From Anaeramoeba ignava (taxonomy: Eukaryota > Metamonada > Anaeramoebidae): 64,000 bases of DNA. Positions within the stretch are counted from its first letter, which is position 1. Each line of letters starts with the position of its first letter. Location: assembly GCA_028826165.1 (NCBI GenBank), contig JAPDFW010000059.1:144501-208500 (forward strand). Reading direction: 5' to 3'. The notes under the pieces are model-generated. The model was not told the DNA's origin, did no database searches, and was given only the letters and a program-made list of their open reading frames with translations. The translations under genes and the position numbers were made by a program. Positions 1 through 13,200 of the stretch are shown here, piece after piece.

Positions 1-3000
1 TTTTTTAAATTCAACTTCAAGAATATTAGTTTTTTTTGGATTTTTTTGTTTTGCAAAATCCAAAAATTTTGTCAATTCAATTTGTGAAAGAGGTTCTGTA
101 TCCAAACTATATTTTATAAATAAATTTGAAATAAATTGAACAAAATGAGTTGAATATGTCAAAAAAAAATTTTTTGATGAGTAATTATAAAATATTTTAA
201 TATAAAAATTGTAATAAAATAAATATTTACGAATCTGGTGTAAAATTTGAAAGAATTTTATGAATTTGGAAGTAATTTAAATTTGGACATAATTTATGAA
301 TAAGAGAATAATCAGAAATGAATGTTTTATTCATTGTTATGCAATCTGCTGCTTGCCTAATATGATTAAGTGTTTGACTAAAAAATATTTAAATTTTAAT
401 ATTAATTTTGAATTGAAATTTGGAGATTAATTAATTTGTCAATTACTTTAAATGGGGCATTGATAATTTATGAAACCATTCTTCTAAATGAGATAATGTC
501 CATTTAACCTGAACGCAAATCGAATATTTACAAAATCTCTTCTGTGTCATGATATCATGAAATAAAACTGAATTAATAAAATATAAGATTTGCTTAATAA
601 TATTTTCAGTCACTTCTTGACTTAAATAATTATTTCTTGATTGAATTCTAGCTTTTTCCAATTTATCCAAAATGTCCTGAGGATAAATTTGCTCATTTAA
701 AGTACGAACTTTCTTTATTGTTACTTTTTCCATTTTTTTTGGATTCTTGAAAAAAACAGGTCTAATTAACGGCTTGATTTCTTTTGTGATTATTGATAAA
801 TATAATTGGAAAGTTGTTGAAAGTAACTTGGATAATTCTTGGAAAAGTTTGCTTGCTGTTGATTCTTTTAAATGGTCTTCTTCTTTGACATGCTTTGTTA
901 ATAAAACATTTAAAAAGCACAAGCTCGAAAGAATCCATAGAAGCATTTCGTCATTTTGTGAGTGAAATTCAATAAGAAGTTGGTATCCATTAAGCAAATT
1001 TTGGATAATCTCATAATTGTTTTGTTGAAAAGCTTCTGAATGGACCAATAATTTGAATATAAAACATGATGATATTGGATAATTTGAAGTGTATTTCACT
1101 TTGGGGAAATACAATAATCTTTCCATAATCCACATTTCTTGATTAATACTCTTAGATAAAGCCAGCTTTTCTTCAATTTCACCAAGTCTTTTCATTTCTC
1201 TTTCTAATTCAAGTTCTTTTTCTTGAACCGTATTTTTCAAATTATTTTTTTCATTTTCAAGATCGGTTATTTTTTGATTTAGAATTTGTAAATTTGCTTG
1301 ATTTGCTTGATTACTTTGTTTCATGTTTTCATTTGGATTTGGATTTGGTTTTAATTTAAAATCAGTTATTGGTTGAAAAGATTCGAAACTCAAATCAGAA
1401 AGTTGATCAAAATCCATTTTTGGCATCGAATTATGCTTTTTGAAAGATTCTTGATAAATTGTTGTTTGTCTATTCTGCATTTGTTGAACATTTTGAACAT
1501 TTTGAACATTTTGAACATTTTGAACATTATTTGCTGTATAAGAGCGTGTTTGCGCTTTGAATCTTTCATTTAAAACTGGTGGTTGAAAATTCTTATCAAT
1601 ATCAATAGTTTCATCTTCTTGGATACTTTCACCATCTCCAAAATCAAAATCTTCTTGGTTCATGCTTTTCATATCAAATGATTGGTTATTTTGAGGTGTA
1701 ATAACAAAGTTTGATGTGATAAGTTGATTATTGTTGTTTTGATTTTGAATATTGCTATTTTGATATTGATTTTGATATTGATTTCTATTTTGATTTTGAT
1801 TTTGATTTAGATTTTGATTTTGATATTGATATTGATTTTGATTTTGATTTTGATTTTGATTTTGATTTTGATTTTGATTTTGATATTGATTTCTATTTTG
1901 ATTTTGATTTTGATTTTGATTTTGATTTTGATATTGATTTCTATTTTGATATTGGATATTGTTTTGATTATTGTTATTTTGATATTGATTTTGTTGAAAC
2001 GAATTATTCAAATTTCCATTCTGTTTTTTAGATTTTGATTGTGAAATATTAATTGGTTTGAATCCATCAAAATCTTCTTCCATTAGTTTTCTTTCTTTTG
2101 CGACATTTTGTTTTTGATATGGTAACTCTTGTGGTTTTGTAATTGGTTTTTTGATATTTTTTCGTGGCTTTTTTTTTTTAAAAAAAATGGATGAATAAAA
2201 TTTTTCTTTTGAATTGTATAAAAAATAAATTTATTTTTACATATTCATTCCATAAATCATCTTCACTTTCTAATGAAGGAATTGGATTATTTTTATGAGG
2301 TAAATTAGGAGTATCTTTAAATTGAGGTTTCTATTTGATATTATTTTTTTAAATATTTTAAATATTTAATATTATTTTAAGTATTTATTTTAAATATTTT
2401 GAATATTTTGAATATTTTTTTAAATATACAAGATTTTGATTTTGATTTTGATTTTGATGATTTTGATTTTGATGATTTTGATTTTGATGATTTTGATTTT
2501 GATGATTTTGATTTTGATGATTTTGATTTTGATGATTTTGATTTTGTTGAATTTGATTTGTTCTTGGAGTTGTGGTTGTGGTTGTAGTTGTAGTTGTAGT
2601 TGTAAATGGCATTGTATTTATATTTATATTTGCATTTATTGTTTGGCGAGATACAACAGGAGAAAAAAATCCATCATCGTCTGAAAGATTTTCTGATTCT
2701 GTAACAAATGAAGCATTATCAGTAAATTCTGAAAAATCTTCTTCATCCATAAATTCTGATGATTGAATTTTTTTTTGAATTAATTCATATTTGCGAATCT
2801 TTTCTTGAACATTTTTTACAAATAATAATGATTGTGTTTGTTCTGATTTTTCTCCTAATGTCATCATTAAACAAAGAAGAATTGCTGGTGTGTGTTGATG
2901 TTCTTCTTTATGCTTAATCCAGAATGGATATTCTGCTACTGTAGGTTGTTCTCTATTACAAAATTCAGAAATGTTTATTCGGACTTTTCCTATTTTGGAA

Positions 3001-5294
3001 AATTCATTTCGAAGGCTTGCTCCCTTTTTAAATATTATAAATTGAATATTGAATATTGAATTGAATTGAATTGAATTAAATTGAATTAAATTGAATTAAA
3101 TTAAATTGAATTGAATTGAATTGAATATTGAATTGAATTGAATTAAATTAAATTGAATATTAAATTAAATTGAATTGAATATTGAATTGAATTAAATTGA
3201 ATTGAATATTGAATTAAATATTGAATTGAATATTAAATTAAATATTGAATTGAATTGAATTAAATTGAATTGAATTGAATTGAATTGGATATTGAATTGA
3301 ATTGAATTGAATATTGAATTGAATTGAATTGAATATTGAATATTGAATTGAATTGAATTGAATATTGAATTAAATATTGAAATTAAATTGAATTAAATTA
3401 AAATTAAATTAAATTAAATTGAATTGAATATTGAATGAATTGAATGAATATTGAATTGAAATTGAATTGAAAATTGAAATGGATTAAATTGAATTAAATT
3501 TTGAAATTAAATAAAATTGGAATTTGAATTGAATTGAAATCGAATTGAATTGAATTGAAATTGAATTAAATATTGGAATCAAAATTAAATTGAATTAAAT
3601 TAAATTGGAATTAAATTAAATTACGAAATTGAATTGAATATTAAATATTGAATTGAATTGAATTGAAAATTGGAATTGAATTGAATTGAATGAAATTGAA
3701 AATATGGAATCAAATTGAATTGGAAAATTGAATTAAAATGGAATTAAATATTGAATTGAATTAAATTGAATTAAATTGAATATTGAATTAAATTAAATTG
3801 AATTAAATTGAATATTGAATTAAATTAAATTGAATTAAATATTGAATTGAATTGAATTTTGAATTAAATTGAATATTGGAATTGAATTAAATATTAAATT
3901 AAATTAAATTAAATATTGAATATTGAATTAAATTGAATATTGAATTGAATTGAATTAAATTGGAATTGAATTAAATATATTGAATTGAAATTGAATTTGA
4001 AATTGAAATTGAATTGAATATTGGAATCAAATATTGAATTGAAATTAAATTGAATTAAATTGAATATTAAATTGAATTGAATTGAATTAAATTAAATATT
4101 AAATTGAATATTGAATTGGAATTAAATTATTGAATTGAATATTAAATTGAATTGAATATTGAATTAAATTGAATTGAATTGAATTAAATATTAAATTAAA
4201 TCGAATTGAATTGAATTAAATATTAAATTAAATCGAATTGAATTGAATTGAATATTGAATTAAATTAAATTAAATATTGAATTGAATTAAATTGAATTAA
4301 ATATTGAATATTGAATATTAAATTAAATTGAATATTGAATATTGAATATTGAATATTGAATATTGAATACGAATATTGAAATTGAAATATTGAAATTGAA
4401 TTGATTGAATTGAATTGAAATTGAATTGAATTAAATTGAATTAAATTAAATATTGAATCGAATTGAATTGAATATTGAATTGAATTGAATTGAATTGAAT
4501 ATTGAATTGAATATTGAATTAAATATTGAATTGAATTGAATTAAATATTGAATTGAATATTAAATTGAATATTAAATTAAATATTGAATTGAATTGAATT
4601 GAATTGAATTAAATTAAATTGAATTAAATTGAATTGAATTGAATATTGAATTGAATATTGAATTAAATTAAATTAAATATTAAATATTAAATATTGAATT
4701 GAATTGAATTGAATTAAATTGAATTGAATTGAATTGAATTAAATTGAATTGAATTGAATTAAATATTAAATATTGAATTGAATATTAAATTAAATTGAAT
4801 ATTAAATTAAAAATTGAATATTAAATTAAATATTGAATTGAATATTAAATTTTGAATTAAATTGAATATTGAATTAAATATTAAATTGAATATTGAATTA
4901 AATATTGAATTGAATTAAATTTTGAATTAAATTGAATTAAATTTTGAATTAAATCTTAAATAGATTTTTGACTTGTGAAAAAAAAAACAAATAGAAAACA
5001 AACCATATAAAGAGAAACATGCAAAGTTTTTGGGTTAATAGTATGAGATTTTTGATCTTTAAAAAGTGTAACCCCAATTTTAAACTCTTCAAACCATTGA
5101 GCATAACCAAAACTATTAATAGTGGTTTTATTTGTTGTACCTTGCTTTTTGCCTCTTTTCCATTTAATAAAAACATAAGAATCAGGTGCTGGAATATGTG
5201 CAGCTGAAATTATTGCAAATGAAAGACTTCCTGTTAATACTGTTTGTCCTTTATGTTTTAATCCAACTATAAATTTCTTCATTTTTGTTTTCAA
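1..5294 (-). CDS. NT-C2 / coiled-coil / DIL domain protein (3' end beyond window)
   Basis: Exons on the minus strand: 5294-5004, 3023-2430, 2330-2241, 2167-447, 377-231, 106-<1; reading phases agree at every junction. Exon 1 and the start of exon 2 form an N-terminal C2 domain of the EEIG1/EHBP1 type (KKFIVGLKHKG..., GKVRINISEF). A Thr run, an Asn-His-Gln run and a long Asn/Gln-rich stretch follow, then a heptad-like coiled coil. The C-terminal part resembles the dilute (DIL) domain of myosin-V tails: YFINSVLFHDIM, VKWTLSHLEEWFHK, and LNHIRQAADC in the next exon. There is no motor. The family logic is membrane binding (C2) plus cargo or actin-linked binding (DIL), so a membrane-cytoskeleton adaptor is inferred. 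The start could be Met at 5294 or 5282. The C-terminus lies outside the window. Confidence 0.82.
2168..2240 (-). other. Short intron in NT-C2/DIL gene
   Basis: The intron runs GTAAAA...AAAAAG on the minus strand, phase 0. It joins ...DLWNEY to PRKNIKKPI. Similar short introns lie at 2331-2429, 378-446 and 107-230. Confidence 0.75.
3024..5003 (-). repeat. 1.98 kb intron made of GAATT/AAATT/GAATATT short repeats
   Basis: This intron splits the NT-C2 domain. On the plus strand it is almost wholly built from the words ttgaa, ttaaa and gaatatt, with no open frame and no recognisable mobile element. Minus-strand boundaries are GTTTGT at 5003 and AAAAAG at 3024. Joining across it keeps frame and gives a continuous C2 domain. 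Confidence 0.85.
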
Positions 5295-5863
5295 AAGAAA
5301 AAAATTGGAAAAATGAAAACGAAAAAAAAAAATGAAAAATGAAAAATAAAAAATAAAAAAAATGGTAAAAATTTTTTATTCCTAATTTTATTCATTTTTT
5401 TGCCAAACGATCTAATTTTAAATTGATTCAATAAATGTTAAATAGATTTTTGCTGTTTATTTATTATTGATTTTAATGTTTTGTAATGATGATTTGGATT
5501 TTGGATAAATGTAAAATTAGAAAATAAAAATTTTAATAAAAATTAATAATAATAAAAAATTAGAAAACAACTATGGATGAATCAGATTTAAATTTTAAAA
5601 TCAAATTAAAATTAATTTAAAAGGAAAAAAAAGAAAAAAAAATTTTTTTTTAAAGGGAAATATTTTTTTTTTTTGATCAAATTATTTAAATAAAATCTAA
5701 ATTAAAAAAAATTTTAAAATTTGAATAGAATTTAATCATTTATTTAAAATAAGAAAATTCAATTTCAAAAGATCAAAATTTTTAATCTTTTAATTTTTTC
5801 ATTTTTTTTTTTCATTTTTTTTCACTTTTCTTTTTATTATTTAAAAAAAAAAAAAATATAAAA
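5295..5863. promoter_or_regulatory. Divergent intergenic region with CATTTTT-type motifs on both sides
   Basis: This is about 570 bases between two divergent genes, low-complexity A/T throughout, with no ORF. TTTTTCATTTTT-like motifs sit close to each start: on the plus strand around 5795-5828 before the radical SAM gene, and on the minus strand around 5310-5350 before the NT-C2/DIL gene. The motif resembles the Trichomonas initiator consensus TCA-Y-W-W. Promoter function is inferred. Confidence 0.45.
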
Positions 5864-6955
5864 ATGGAATCAATATTCCCAGATCCTTTTAATATTTCGA
5901 ATACAGATTATTATTTAATTAATAAACAAAAGAAAAATCCTCAATATTTTGAAGCATTCCAATTTTTTGGAGAAGAAAACATTGAAATTACAGAAGAAAC
6001 ACCAATAGAAAAATTATGGGAATATCATAAAACATTACTTTCTAAATATCATGAATCAAGAAAAAAAAGAGAAGTAAATGAAAAAGAAAAAGAAAAAGAA
6101 AAAGCTGTAAAGAATACATCTTTACTAGATATTAAATGCAAAATTGCACAAAAAATTCTGCATAAATGCATTTTCTGTGAAAATCGTTGCGAAGTAAATC
6201 GTTCAACAAAAATTGGAAAATGTAATGTCCAAGAGACAAGAATAAATAGTATTTTTGTACATTATGGAGAAGAACCTGAAATCATTCCTTCACTCACAGT
6301 TTTTTTCACAGGATGCAATCTCAGGTGTGTTCATTGTCAGAATTGGGATTTATTGAATGGGAAATCAGGGACATTGTACACACCAAGAGAACTTGCAAAG
6401 GCAATCTCCAACTTCGTGAAAAGAAACTCAAAAATCAAAAATGTGAATTTTGTTGGTGGAGAACCAACACCTCATCTCTCTTTCATTTTGGATTGTTTAA
6501 AAGAACTCTCAAACATTTATATAGAGGATCCAAATCTGAAAAAAATCCCCTCAATTTGGAACTCAAATATGTACTACAGCGAAGAAGCTAGTGAGCTTTT
6601 AGATGGAGCTTTAGACTTCTTTCTTGCTGATTTGAAATATGGAAATGATAAATGTGCCTTCAAGGTATCCAAAAGAAGAAGATACACTCAAATTGTTCAT
6701 CGTAATTTACTAAAATGCAATCAACATGCAGATTTGCTTATTCGCCATTTGGTTCTTCCTGGTCATGTTGAGTGTTGCTCTAAATTATGCGCAAATTGGT
6801 GTTTTGAGAACTTGGGAAAGAGTGTTAGATATAATTTAATGTTTCAATACAGACCCGAACATAAAGCAACAGATATTGAAGAAATGGCAAGAAAATTAAC
6901 AGATTCAGAAAAGGTTTTTAGCAACAAAACTTACAAAAGAATCTGGTTTAATTAA
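5864..6955 (+). CDS. Radical SAM protein, pyruvate-formate-lyase activase-like (PflX/COG1313 type)
   Basis: Single-exon gene, 363 aa. The radical SAM cluster motif CxxxCxxC is present as CNLRCVHC (Cys151, 155, 158), followed by the GGEPT motif (198-202) that helps bind S-adenosylmethionine. Upstream Cys residues at 102, 105, 109 and 120 (CIFCENRC...C) match the N-terminal Cys-rich segment of the PflX/COG1313 group, whose substrate is unclear. True activases make a glycyl radical in pyruvate formate-lyase; no such partner is encoded here. The first ~85 residues are charged and Lys/Glu-rich, not a convincing mitochondrial or hydrogenosomal presequence. The family is mainly prokaryotic and oxygen-sensitive, so lateral acquisition and an anaerobic lifestyle are inferred. 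Confidence 0.85.
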   Translation: MESIFPDPFNISNTDYYLINKQKKNPQYFEAFQFFGEENIEITEETPIEKLWEYHKTLLSKYHESRKKREVNEKEKEKEKAVKNTSLLDIKCKIAQKILHKCIFCENRCEVNRSTKIGKCNVQETRINSIFVHYGEEPEIIPSLTVFFTGCNLRCVHCQNWDLLNGKSGTLYTPRELAKAISNFVKRNSKIKNVNFVGGEPTPHLSFILDCLKELSNIYIEDPNLKKIPSIWNSNMYYSEEASELLDGALDFFLADLKYGNDKCAFKVSKRRRYTQIVHRNLLKCNQHADLLIRHLVLPGHVECCSKLCANWCFENLGKSVRYNLMFQYRPEHKATDIEEMARKLTDSEKVFSNKTYKRIWFN

Positions 6956-7207
6956 CGTGATCTAAAAAACAAAATAAAAAAGTGGAATGAAAAAAGAAAA
7001 AAATTTTTTATTAAAAAGAAAAAAACAAATTTGAATTTGATTTAAATTTTTTTTATTAAAAAAACAAATTTGAAATTGATTTAATTTTTGATTTTAATAA
7101 TTTCTCTTTCAAAAAAAAAAAAATCAAACATCAAAAAACAGAAGAAAAAAAAAAATATATCTATTATTTAGAAGAAGAAAAATTGAATGAAAAAAAAAAA
7201 AAAAAAA
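6956..7207. other. Convergent 3' intergenic gap
   Basis: These are A/T homopolymer runs between the convergent radical SAM and TOR genes. I see no gene or conserved element here beyond likely polyadenylation-prone A-rich sequence. Confidence 0.5.
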
Positions 7208-10200
7208 TCACCAAAAAGGACACCAACCAATATAACATTGACAAAGATTTTCATGAGAAGTTGCTTGTTGAATCAACAACTCAATCTGTTTTTGAGGGTC
7301 AAGTCGAGTATCTTTGCGAAAATCGCGACCGTTTAATTTATTAGAAATACGGTCAATAATATCAAGTGCTTTTTGATTAGGAGCTTCTGTTGTTGAAAGA
7401 TTAAAATTTGAGAAAGTTCGGTCAAAAGAACTTTTTTCTGATTCTGTGCGTATTGGTTTTTTAGTGTCTGTTCCAAATTTCAAGCTCTGCTCAAAAAGCC
7501 AAGAGAAAAGAGGGTCGTAAACAAAGGCTTCAAGCATTGCCATTAAGGAATCTTTATTTTTGCGCAGAATTGTCATCACGTGTTTGCAAGTTTCTTTGAA
7601 AGTTCCTTCGATTCCAGACATTTCCATTGCTTTGACAAGCATACGAGTTAAACGGAAGGGTATTTTTTCGGGATATTGCTGGCGAATCATTGCAACCTCG
7701 AAACAGTCTCCAAAATCAATATGTGTGATTTTTCCAGAAAATTTATTCATCATAATATTTGAAGGATGCCTGTCACCAAGTCCCAGAATATAACCGACCA
7801 TTGACATGACAGCTAGGGATCTTGTATAGTTGGTTCTTTTGTCGAGCCAAACTTCCGAGTTTTGGGATTTGAGCCAGAGAATGCGGTTGAGATCAAGACC
7901 GTCTGTGTTTTGTAGCGAGTGACCAAAAACTTCGATTTTTTGAATTAGAGCAAGTTTATCGTAATCGGGTGCCATTTGGGTCATAAGTTGATGCTCGAGA
8001 TTAAGAACGATATTGTGAGATTCGCGATAATCTCGGATCAAATCATGGAGAGTATCACAATGAGGAACCCAACCAATAAGACCTGTGTTTGGAGAAAGAG
8101 GAACAACAGCATAACGTTGAATTCCGAGATGCAAACGAGATGTTTGGAAAGAATTTGAGAGAAGAGCGTTGACAAGTCCGAAAAGTTGCATTACACGTTC
8201 ATCCTGACGAAGATCTTCATGTCCTTTCAATAAGAATTGATAACTTGAGCCATCGCTTCCGCGGATCTTCAATTTGCGTGGTCGTTGTTTTGTTTTGAGA
8301 ACAGATATTTTTTCCACAAAACTGTCAATTCTTACGATGTGAGAATTAATGTTATATGTGCCAGGAACTGCTAGTTCAAGATGCTTTGCCTCAAGAAGAC
8401 GCGGTGAAACTTGCTTCAGATCAAGAAGACGAATGGTTGGTATTTCACGAGCAAAACGTCGAAATGCTCGATAATAAGATTCCCATGCTCGATTAATGAG
8501 CACTTGGTTCTGTGTGCGGGCAAATTCTTCACAATTTTTCAATGCCAAGTCAAGCTCTGTTCGATAGAGTTGGAGAAATTTGTTTTCGTGTGCAGTTTCT
8601 CCTCCTTTTTTTAATTCATCGTGGAGTGGGCGTAAAATGGCCATCATTCCACGGAAATTCTTAGGCTCGCTGAAGTAAATTTTTGACGCATCGTCTAATG
8701 ATTCGTACCATTTTTCTTCCCATAAAATCGCAACACGAATAAGCTCGTTACTCACCAATTTCGCTTGTTCGGCTAAATTGGGAGAGTGTCTTTTAATTGA
8801 TTCCATTATTTTGCCAGCATCACTGAGATCTTCACGCACGTTGTGTGTGGATCTAAATGGGGATCGAACGTTTTTTTTGTGTTTTGTCTTGTGATTTTTT
8901 TTGGTTTGTTTTTTGGTTTTTGTGAATTTGGAGAAATTTTGGGGTTTTGATCTGACAAGTCCTCCCTGTTTTTGTATTTTTGGTGTGGAATGCTTTTTCT
9001 TCTTTTTCTTTTGATTTGTTGATTTTTTCATTTTATGGTAATGTTGTGACAATTTTAGTTGGTTTTTACTGCGAGGGATTTGCTGCCTGAAATTATCATC
9101 ATTTCTGTCGTTTTCATCGTTTTCATTCTCATATTCATCTTCGTCTTCGTCAGAATCCTCGAAATCAGTATCCTCTTGGTCGCTGTCGTTTTGGTCGACA
9201 CTTGAATTTTTCTCTTGCTCATTGCTGTCAAGATCGTTGCTTGTGTAGCTTTCATTTGTATTAGTGCTTTCATTATCGATGGAATAATCATTATCATTAT
9301 CATCATCATCATCATCGGAATCGAAATCGGAAAGATTTCTCGAATGGGAAGATTTGAGTAAACTATCTGTTGGCGATCTTGATTCTTGAGAAATATCAGA
9401 ATCATCTGAGTCGTCAGAATCAACGAGTTTATTATTGGGACTGAAACTAGAATCATGGCGAAGAGAACGATCAAGAGAGGGTTCAGAATCCTGAGAACGG
9501 ATGCCTTTATCGTAAGACAGACGTGCTTCATACTCCTGGAATTTTTCAGCGACAGTAAGTGAATAAACAAGAGCTTGGGGATGAGCTTTTCCGATCTGAA
9601 TAAGAAGGTTGTGTATGAGCTGTTTGATTGGGCGAGAAGTCGAGTTGATCCGCGCAATAAGTTGCGGGATGACTTGCAGCCAAATTGTGATTGAAACCAT
9701 ACTGAATCCGTTTTTGAGTGCGGATATTACTTTGGAATATGATCCATAACGGAACCAAAGTGTGAGTAATCGCAAAGTGTCTCGGATTGATTTGCTTGCT
9801 GAGCTCAGATGGATTGCGCGGAAAAATCCGGAGATTGCAGGGAGAAGATAGGTGTGGATATCTTGAGAGGAAAGAGTGCGTTTATCGGCTTCAAAACGAG
9901 AAACAATCTCGAAATTGAGAAGTGCCCAAGCATGCCAAGCTTTAGCCCAACTAGGATCAGAATTCATTGCTTTGCGGTAGACATCCAGAACATTCAACGC
10001 TGTTTCCTCATCAACACGACCGTCTTGTTGTGGGGTTTGAAGGGCAAGCTGCCATTTGCCGAGTTGGAGATACACTTTTGCGCTTAAATGGCGAAGATCG
10101 ACTTCTTGTTCTGATTCGTTATCTTGATTTGGATCGTGATCTTGTAAATGATCGTGATTGCGATCCTGATCTTTGTTGGTGTTTCTGCTGTTTTTGTGGT

Positions 10201-13200
10201 CGTTACTGCGCTCTCGGATTCTTTCCAGATTGTGTGTGCGCAGAGAGTCTTTAATTCTTGTTCTTCCGTGAGAAAATTGGATATTTGAGTCGCTTGTCAA
10301 TGCGGATAAATGCTGGACAAAATGCTTTAATCCTTCAAAAGCGTCTTTGGGATGTCCAAGATCCCACAAATGGTGGAGATACTGGAACCCAGCCTTTGGA
10401 TTCTCTGCGAAAAGTTCGCTTATTTGGGTCTGCATTCGAACACCACTTATTGGCAGTTGCGGTGGCGTTGACAGGTTGGAGATATTCTGTGAGAAAAACG
10501 AAAATGTGTTTGTTTCTGAATCTCTTTTTTGGAATGAAGGACTGATTTTGGCGTTGATGTCGAAGTTATTTGACTGGCGAATAACGTGATCTGAATCAAG
10601 AGTGATTTCAAAGCGGTCAATGTCAGAAGTGAGGGGATTTTTTTGGGAGTCAATGTCATTGGGATCCAATGCTTCTCGGGACATTCTGAGTGTAGCACGA
10701 ATGGTTTTCTCTGCAAGTTTCTTTCTGGAATTGCGCTCAGAAATGCGAGCGAATTTGAACCAAGAAAGAACATCATCGCGCTTGTCAATGACAATTGAGC
10801 GAATAGCGAGAATACGGAGCCAGGAGTCTACGCTGCGCTCACAACCTTTGAGTCTGCGTCTCCACACGCCTCGTATAAATGCGCGATGGGAGGGATGCGG
10901 ATCTGATTGCATGTATTCTATGACTTCCTCAAGCTCTGCAAGTTGCTGTGCGCGGATGATATCAGAATAAGCGCGCGAATAAGACTCTCCAACAAGTGCA
11001 GAAATGGAGTCGATGATCATTTCGCGAGCAATGTCGATATGTTTTCTGGCAGACTCGAATTCCTGAAACTTGACATCGACAACAGCACGAAGAAAAGCGC
11101 CTTGAGCAGATCTTTCCGGCAATGAGTTCGAGCATTTCTTCATAAGCGCCCAGTTATTTGTCATCCAAGAAGCGTCTGCAACAAGAGTGGTAAAAGTGTA
11201 TGACATTTGCGCTTCGGGAAAATTTCCGGCTTCATGACTAATTTGGATCAGTTTCTCCCATTCGCCCAAAGAATAAAGACATCTCATCCGGCCGATCATG
11301 AGATCCAAAGAAAGTGGATCTGCCAGTTGTTTTCTTTCATAAGCAGAAAGAGCTTCTTCGATCTGATTCATTTCTTCAAACCAACTTTCCTTGGGTTCGA
11401 TCGAGTGAGCTTGTTTTGCATACTCGATGATGCCGATCGCAGTCTCTGGCATCTGGAGCTTATTGGACAAGGAAATGATGGCTTCGATCGCGCTTGTTGT
11501 GTTTTCGCCTAGTTCAAGTTCGCGGTATCGCAGAGCTTTTGCAAATGCATGGCAATTCTCTGCGATAGACGCAAGAACAGACACAGAAAGCGGCAAGGGT
11601 TGTTGCACATGCTCCATGAATTCGGCAAGATTAAGTAAGGTTTGTAGAATGTCTTGTGGGATCGTGTGTGAGCGAAATGCGCATTCGAATTGTTCTGCGA
11701 GATCGTCTTTGTGATGATCAAGCAGATCCATCCAACAGCTTAAAAAAGCTGCATTGAAAAGTGCTCGTGCTGGTGCGTGATAAGACTGCACTAGATCAGA
11801 GCATGATCTTATTGCTGGCGATGGGCTTTCCCGCACAAGCTCTCCAGAAAATCGTCGCATCCACTCTTCCCAGTCTTCTTTCGTAAAACTGTTTTGTGCC
11901 TGCCATGAATGCTTTAAATTCCCCGCATTCAATGGAATCTTCCGGAATGCCAATGCCCCAAACCCCATTCTTTCTTCTCTTGTGTTTGTCCGGTTGTTTT
12001 TTTGTGTCAATGTCATTTCGTTGTTTTTGTTTGCTGAAACGCTTTTCTCAGCAATCCTCATGTATTCTTCTTTCGAAATGCCGGAAAACATGAAAATCCG
12101 CTCAATCCCCGGCAAAAACACACGGAATAACGGTCCAAGTGTGCCGGAAAAAATATTCAATCCTTCAATAACATATTTCCGGACTTCCTCGCCGGAATTT
12201 GGAATTAGGGACAAAAAAATTCGTACAATGCGACTGCTGAAATCCGCAAAGCCTTGTCTGTCGGAAAGCGCGCTTATTGCATTCACGGCTGCAACGCAAA
12301 GACTGGGATCGTTTCTTTTTTTCTCTGCAATCTCAAGAACAACAGGAACAACCAGCTGCAGATAGTCTCCCAATCGCGGAGCAAGGATCTCAACGCATTG
12401 CAATGTCCTGAGAACATGGTCTCGATGCTCACTTCTATCATCGCGAAGAACGCCGATAAGAAGGGGAACTAAGACCGGAAGGAAAGTCGTGACTTCATCT
12501 GGGAACACTTGCACTAATTTCTCGATAAGTTCGAGAATCTGAGCAAGATATGCTGTCTGCCAGTTACCGAAAATAAACTTCACAATCTCCTCCAAATGAG
12601 GGCTGATATGCTGGCGTAAATGGAGGACAAGTTGTGTAAATTGCTGGAAAAGAAACTCTTTTGAAATCGAATCACTTTTCTGGACAGCCTCGAAAAAAGG
12701 AGCGAGAATTTGTCTTAAAAAGGGGATCGATCCTTCACCAAGATAGTTGATAATCCGCAATAATGATTGAGCGGCAACTTCGTGGTGGTTTCCGAGAGAG
12801 GAATCCGAAATGATCTTCATCAACGCAGAAATTGAGACTTTTGCGTAGAATTCATCAAGATTATTATTTGCAATATCTGCGAAATAGCGTGTCATTTCGT
12901 TTGTATCTTGGAAATCAGCATCCTCGCCTGTTTGTTTAGGTGCTTTTTCCTCATTGACATCCCCGCTGATTGTTGCCACTTGAATAATCGCGTTTACTGA
13001 GTTGTCATTCCAAGTATTGGTGCTTGTCTGTATAGTCTGCATATTTGTGTTTATTTTGGAATCGTTTGGCTTGCTAATTCCCTCAAATCCAATTTCGCCT
13101 GTTGTTTTTCGGGACATGGATGTTGTTGTGTTTGTGTTTGTTATTCCCGATTGCATTTGCATTGTCTGTTCTTTGTTATCCATTCCTGGCATATTCATCA

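Noticed and set aside
1814-2587. Plus-strand frames coding Ile-Leu, Asp-Phe or Val runs
   Set aside because: They are the antisense of the Asn/Gln, His/Asn and Thr runs of the NT-C2/DIL gene and have no independent signal.
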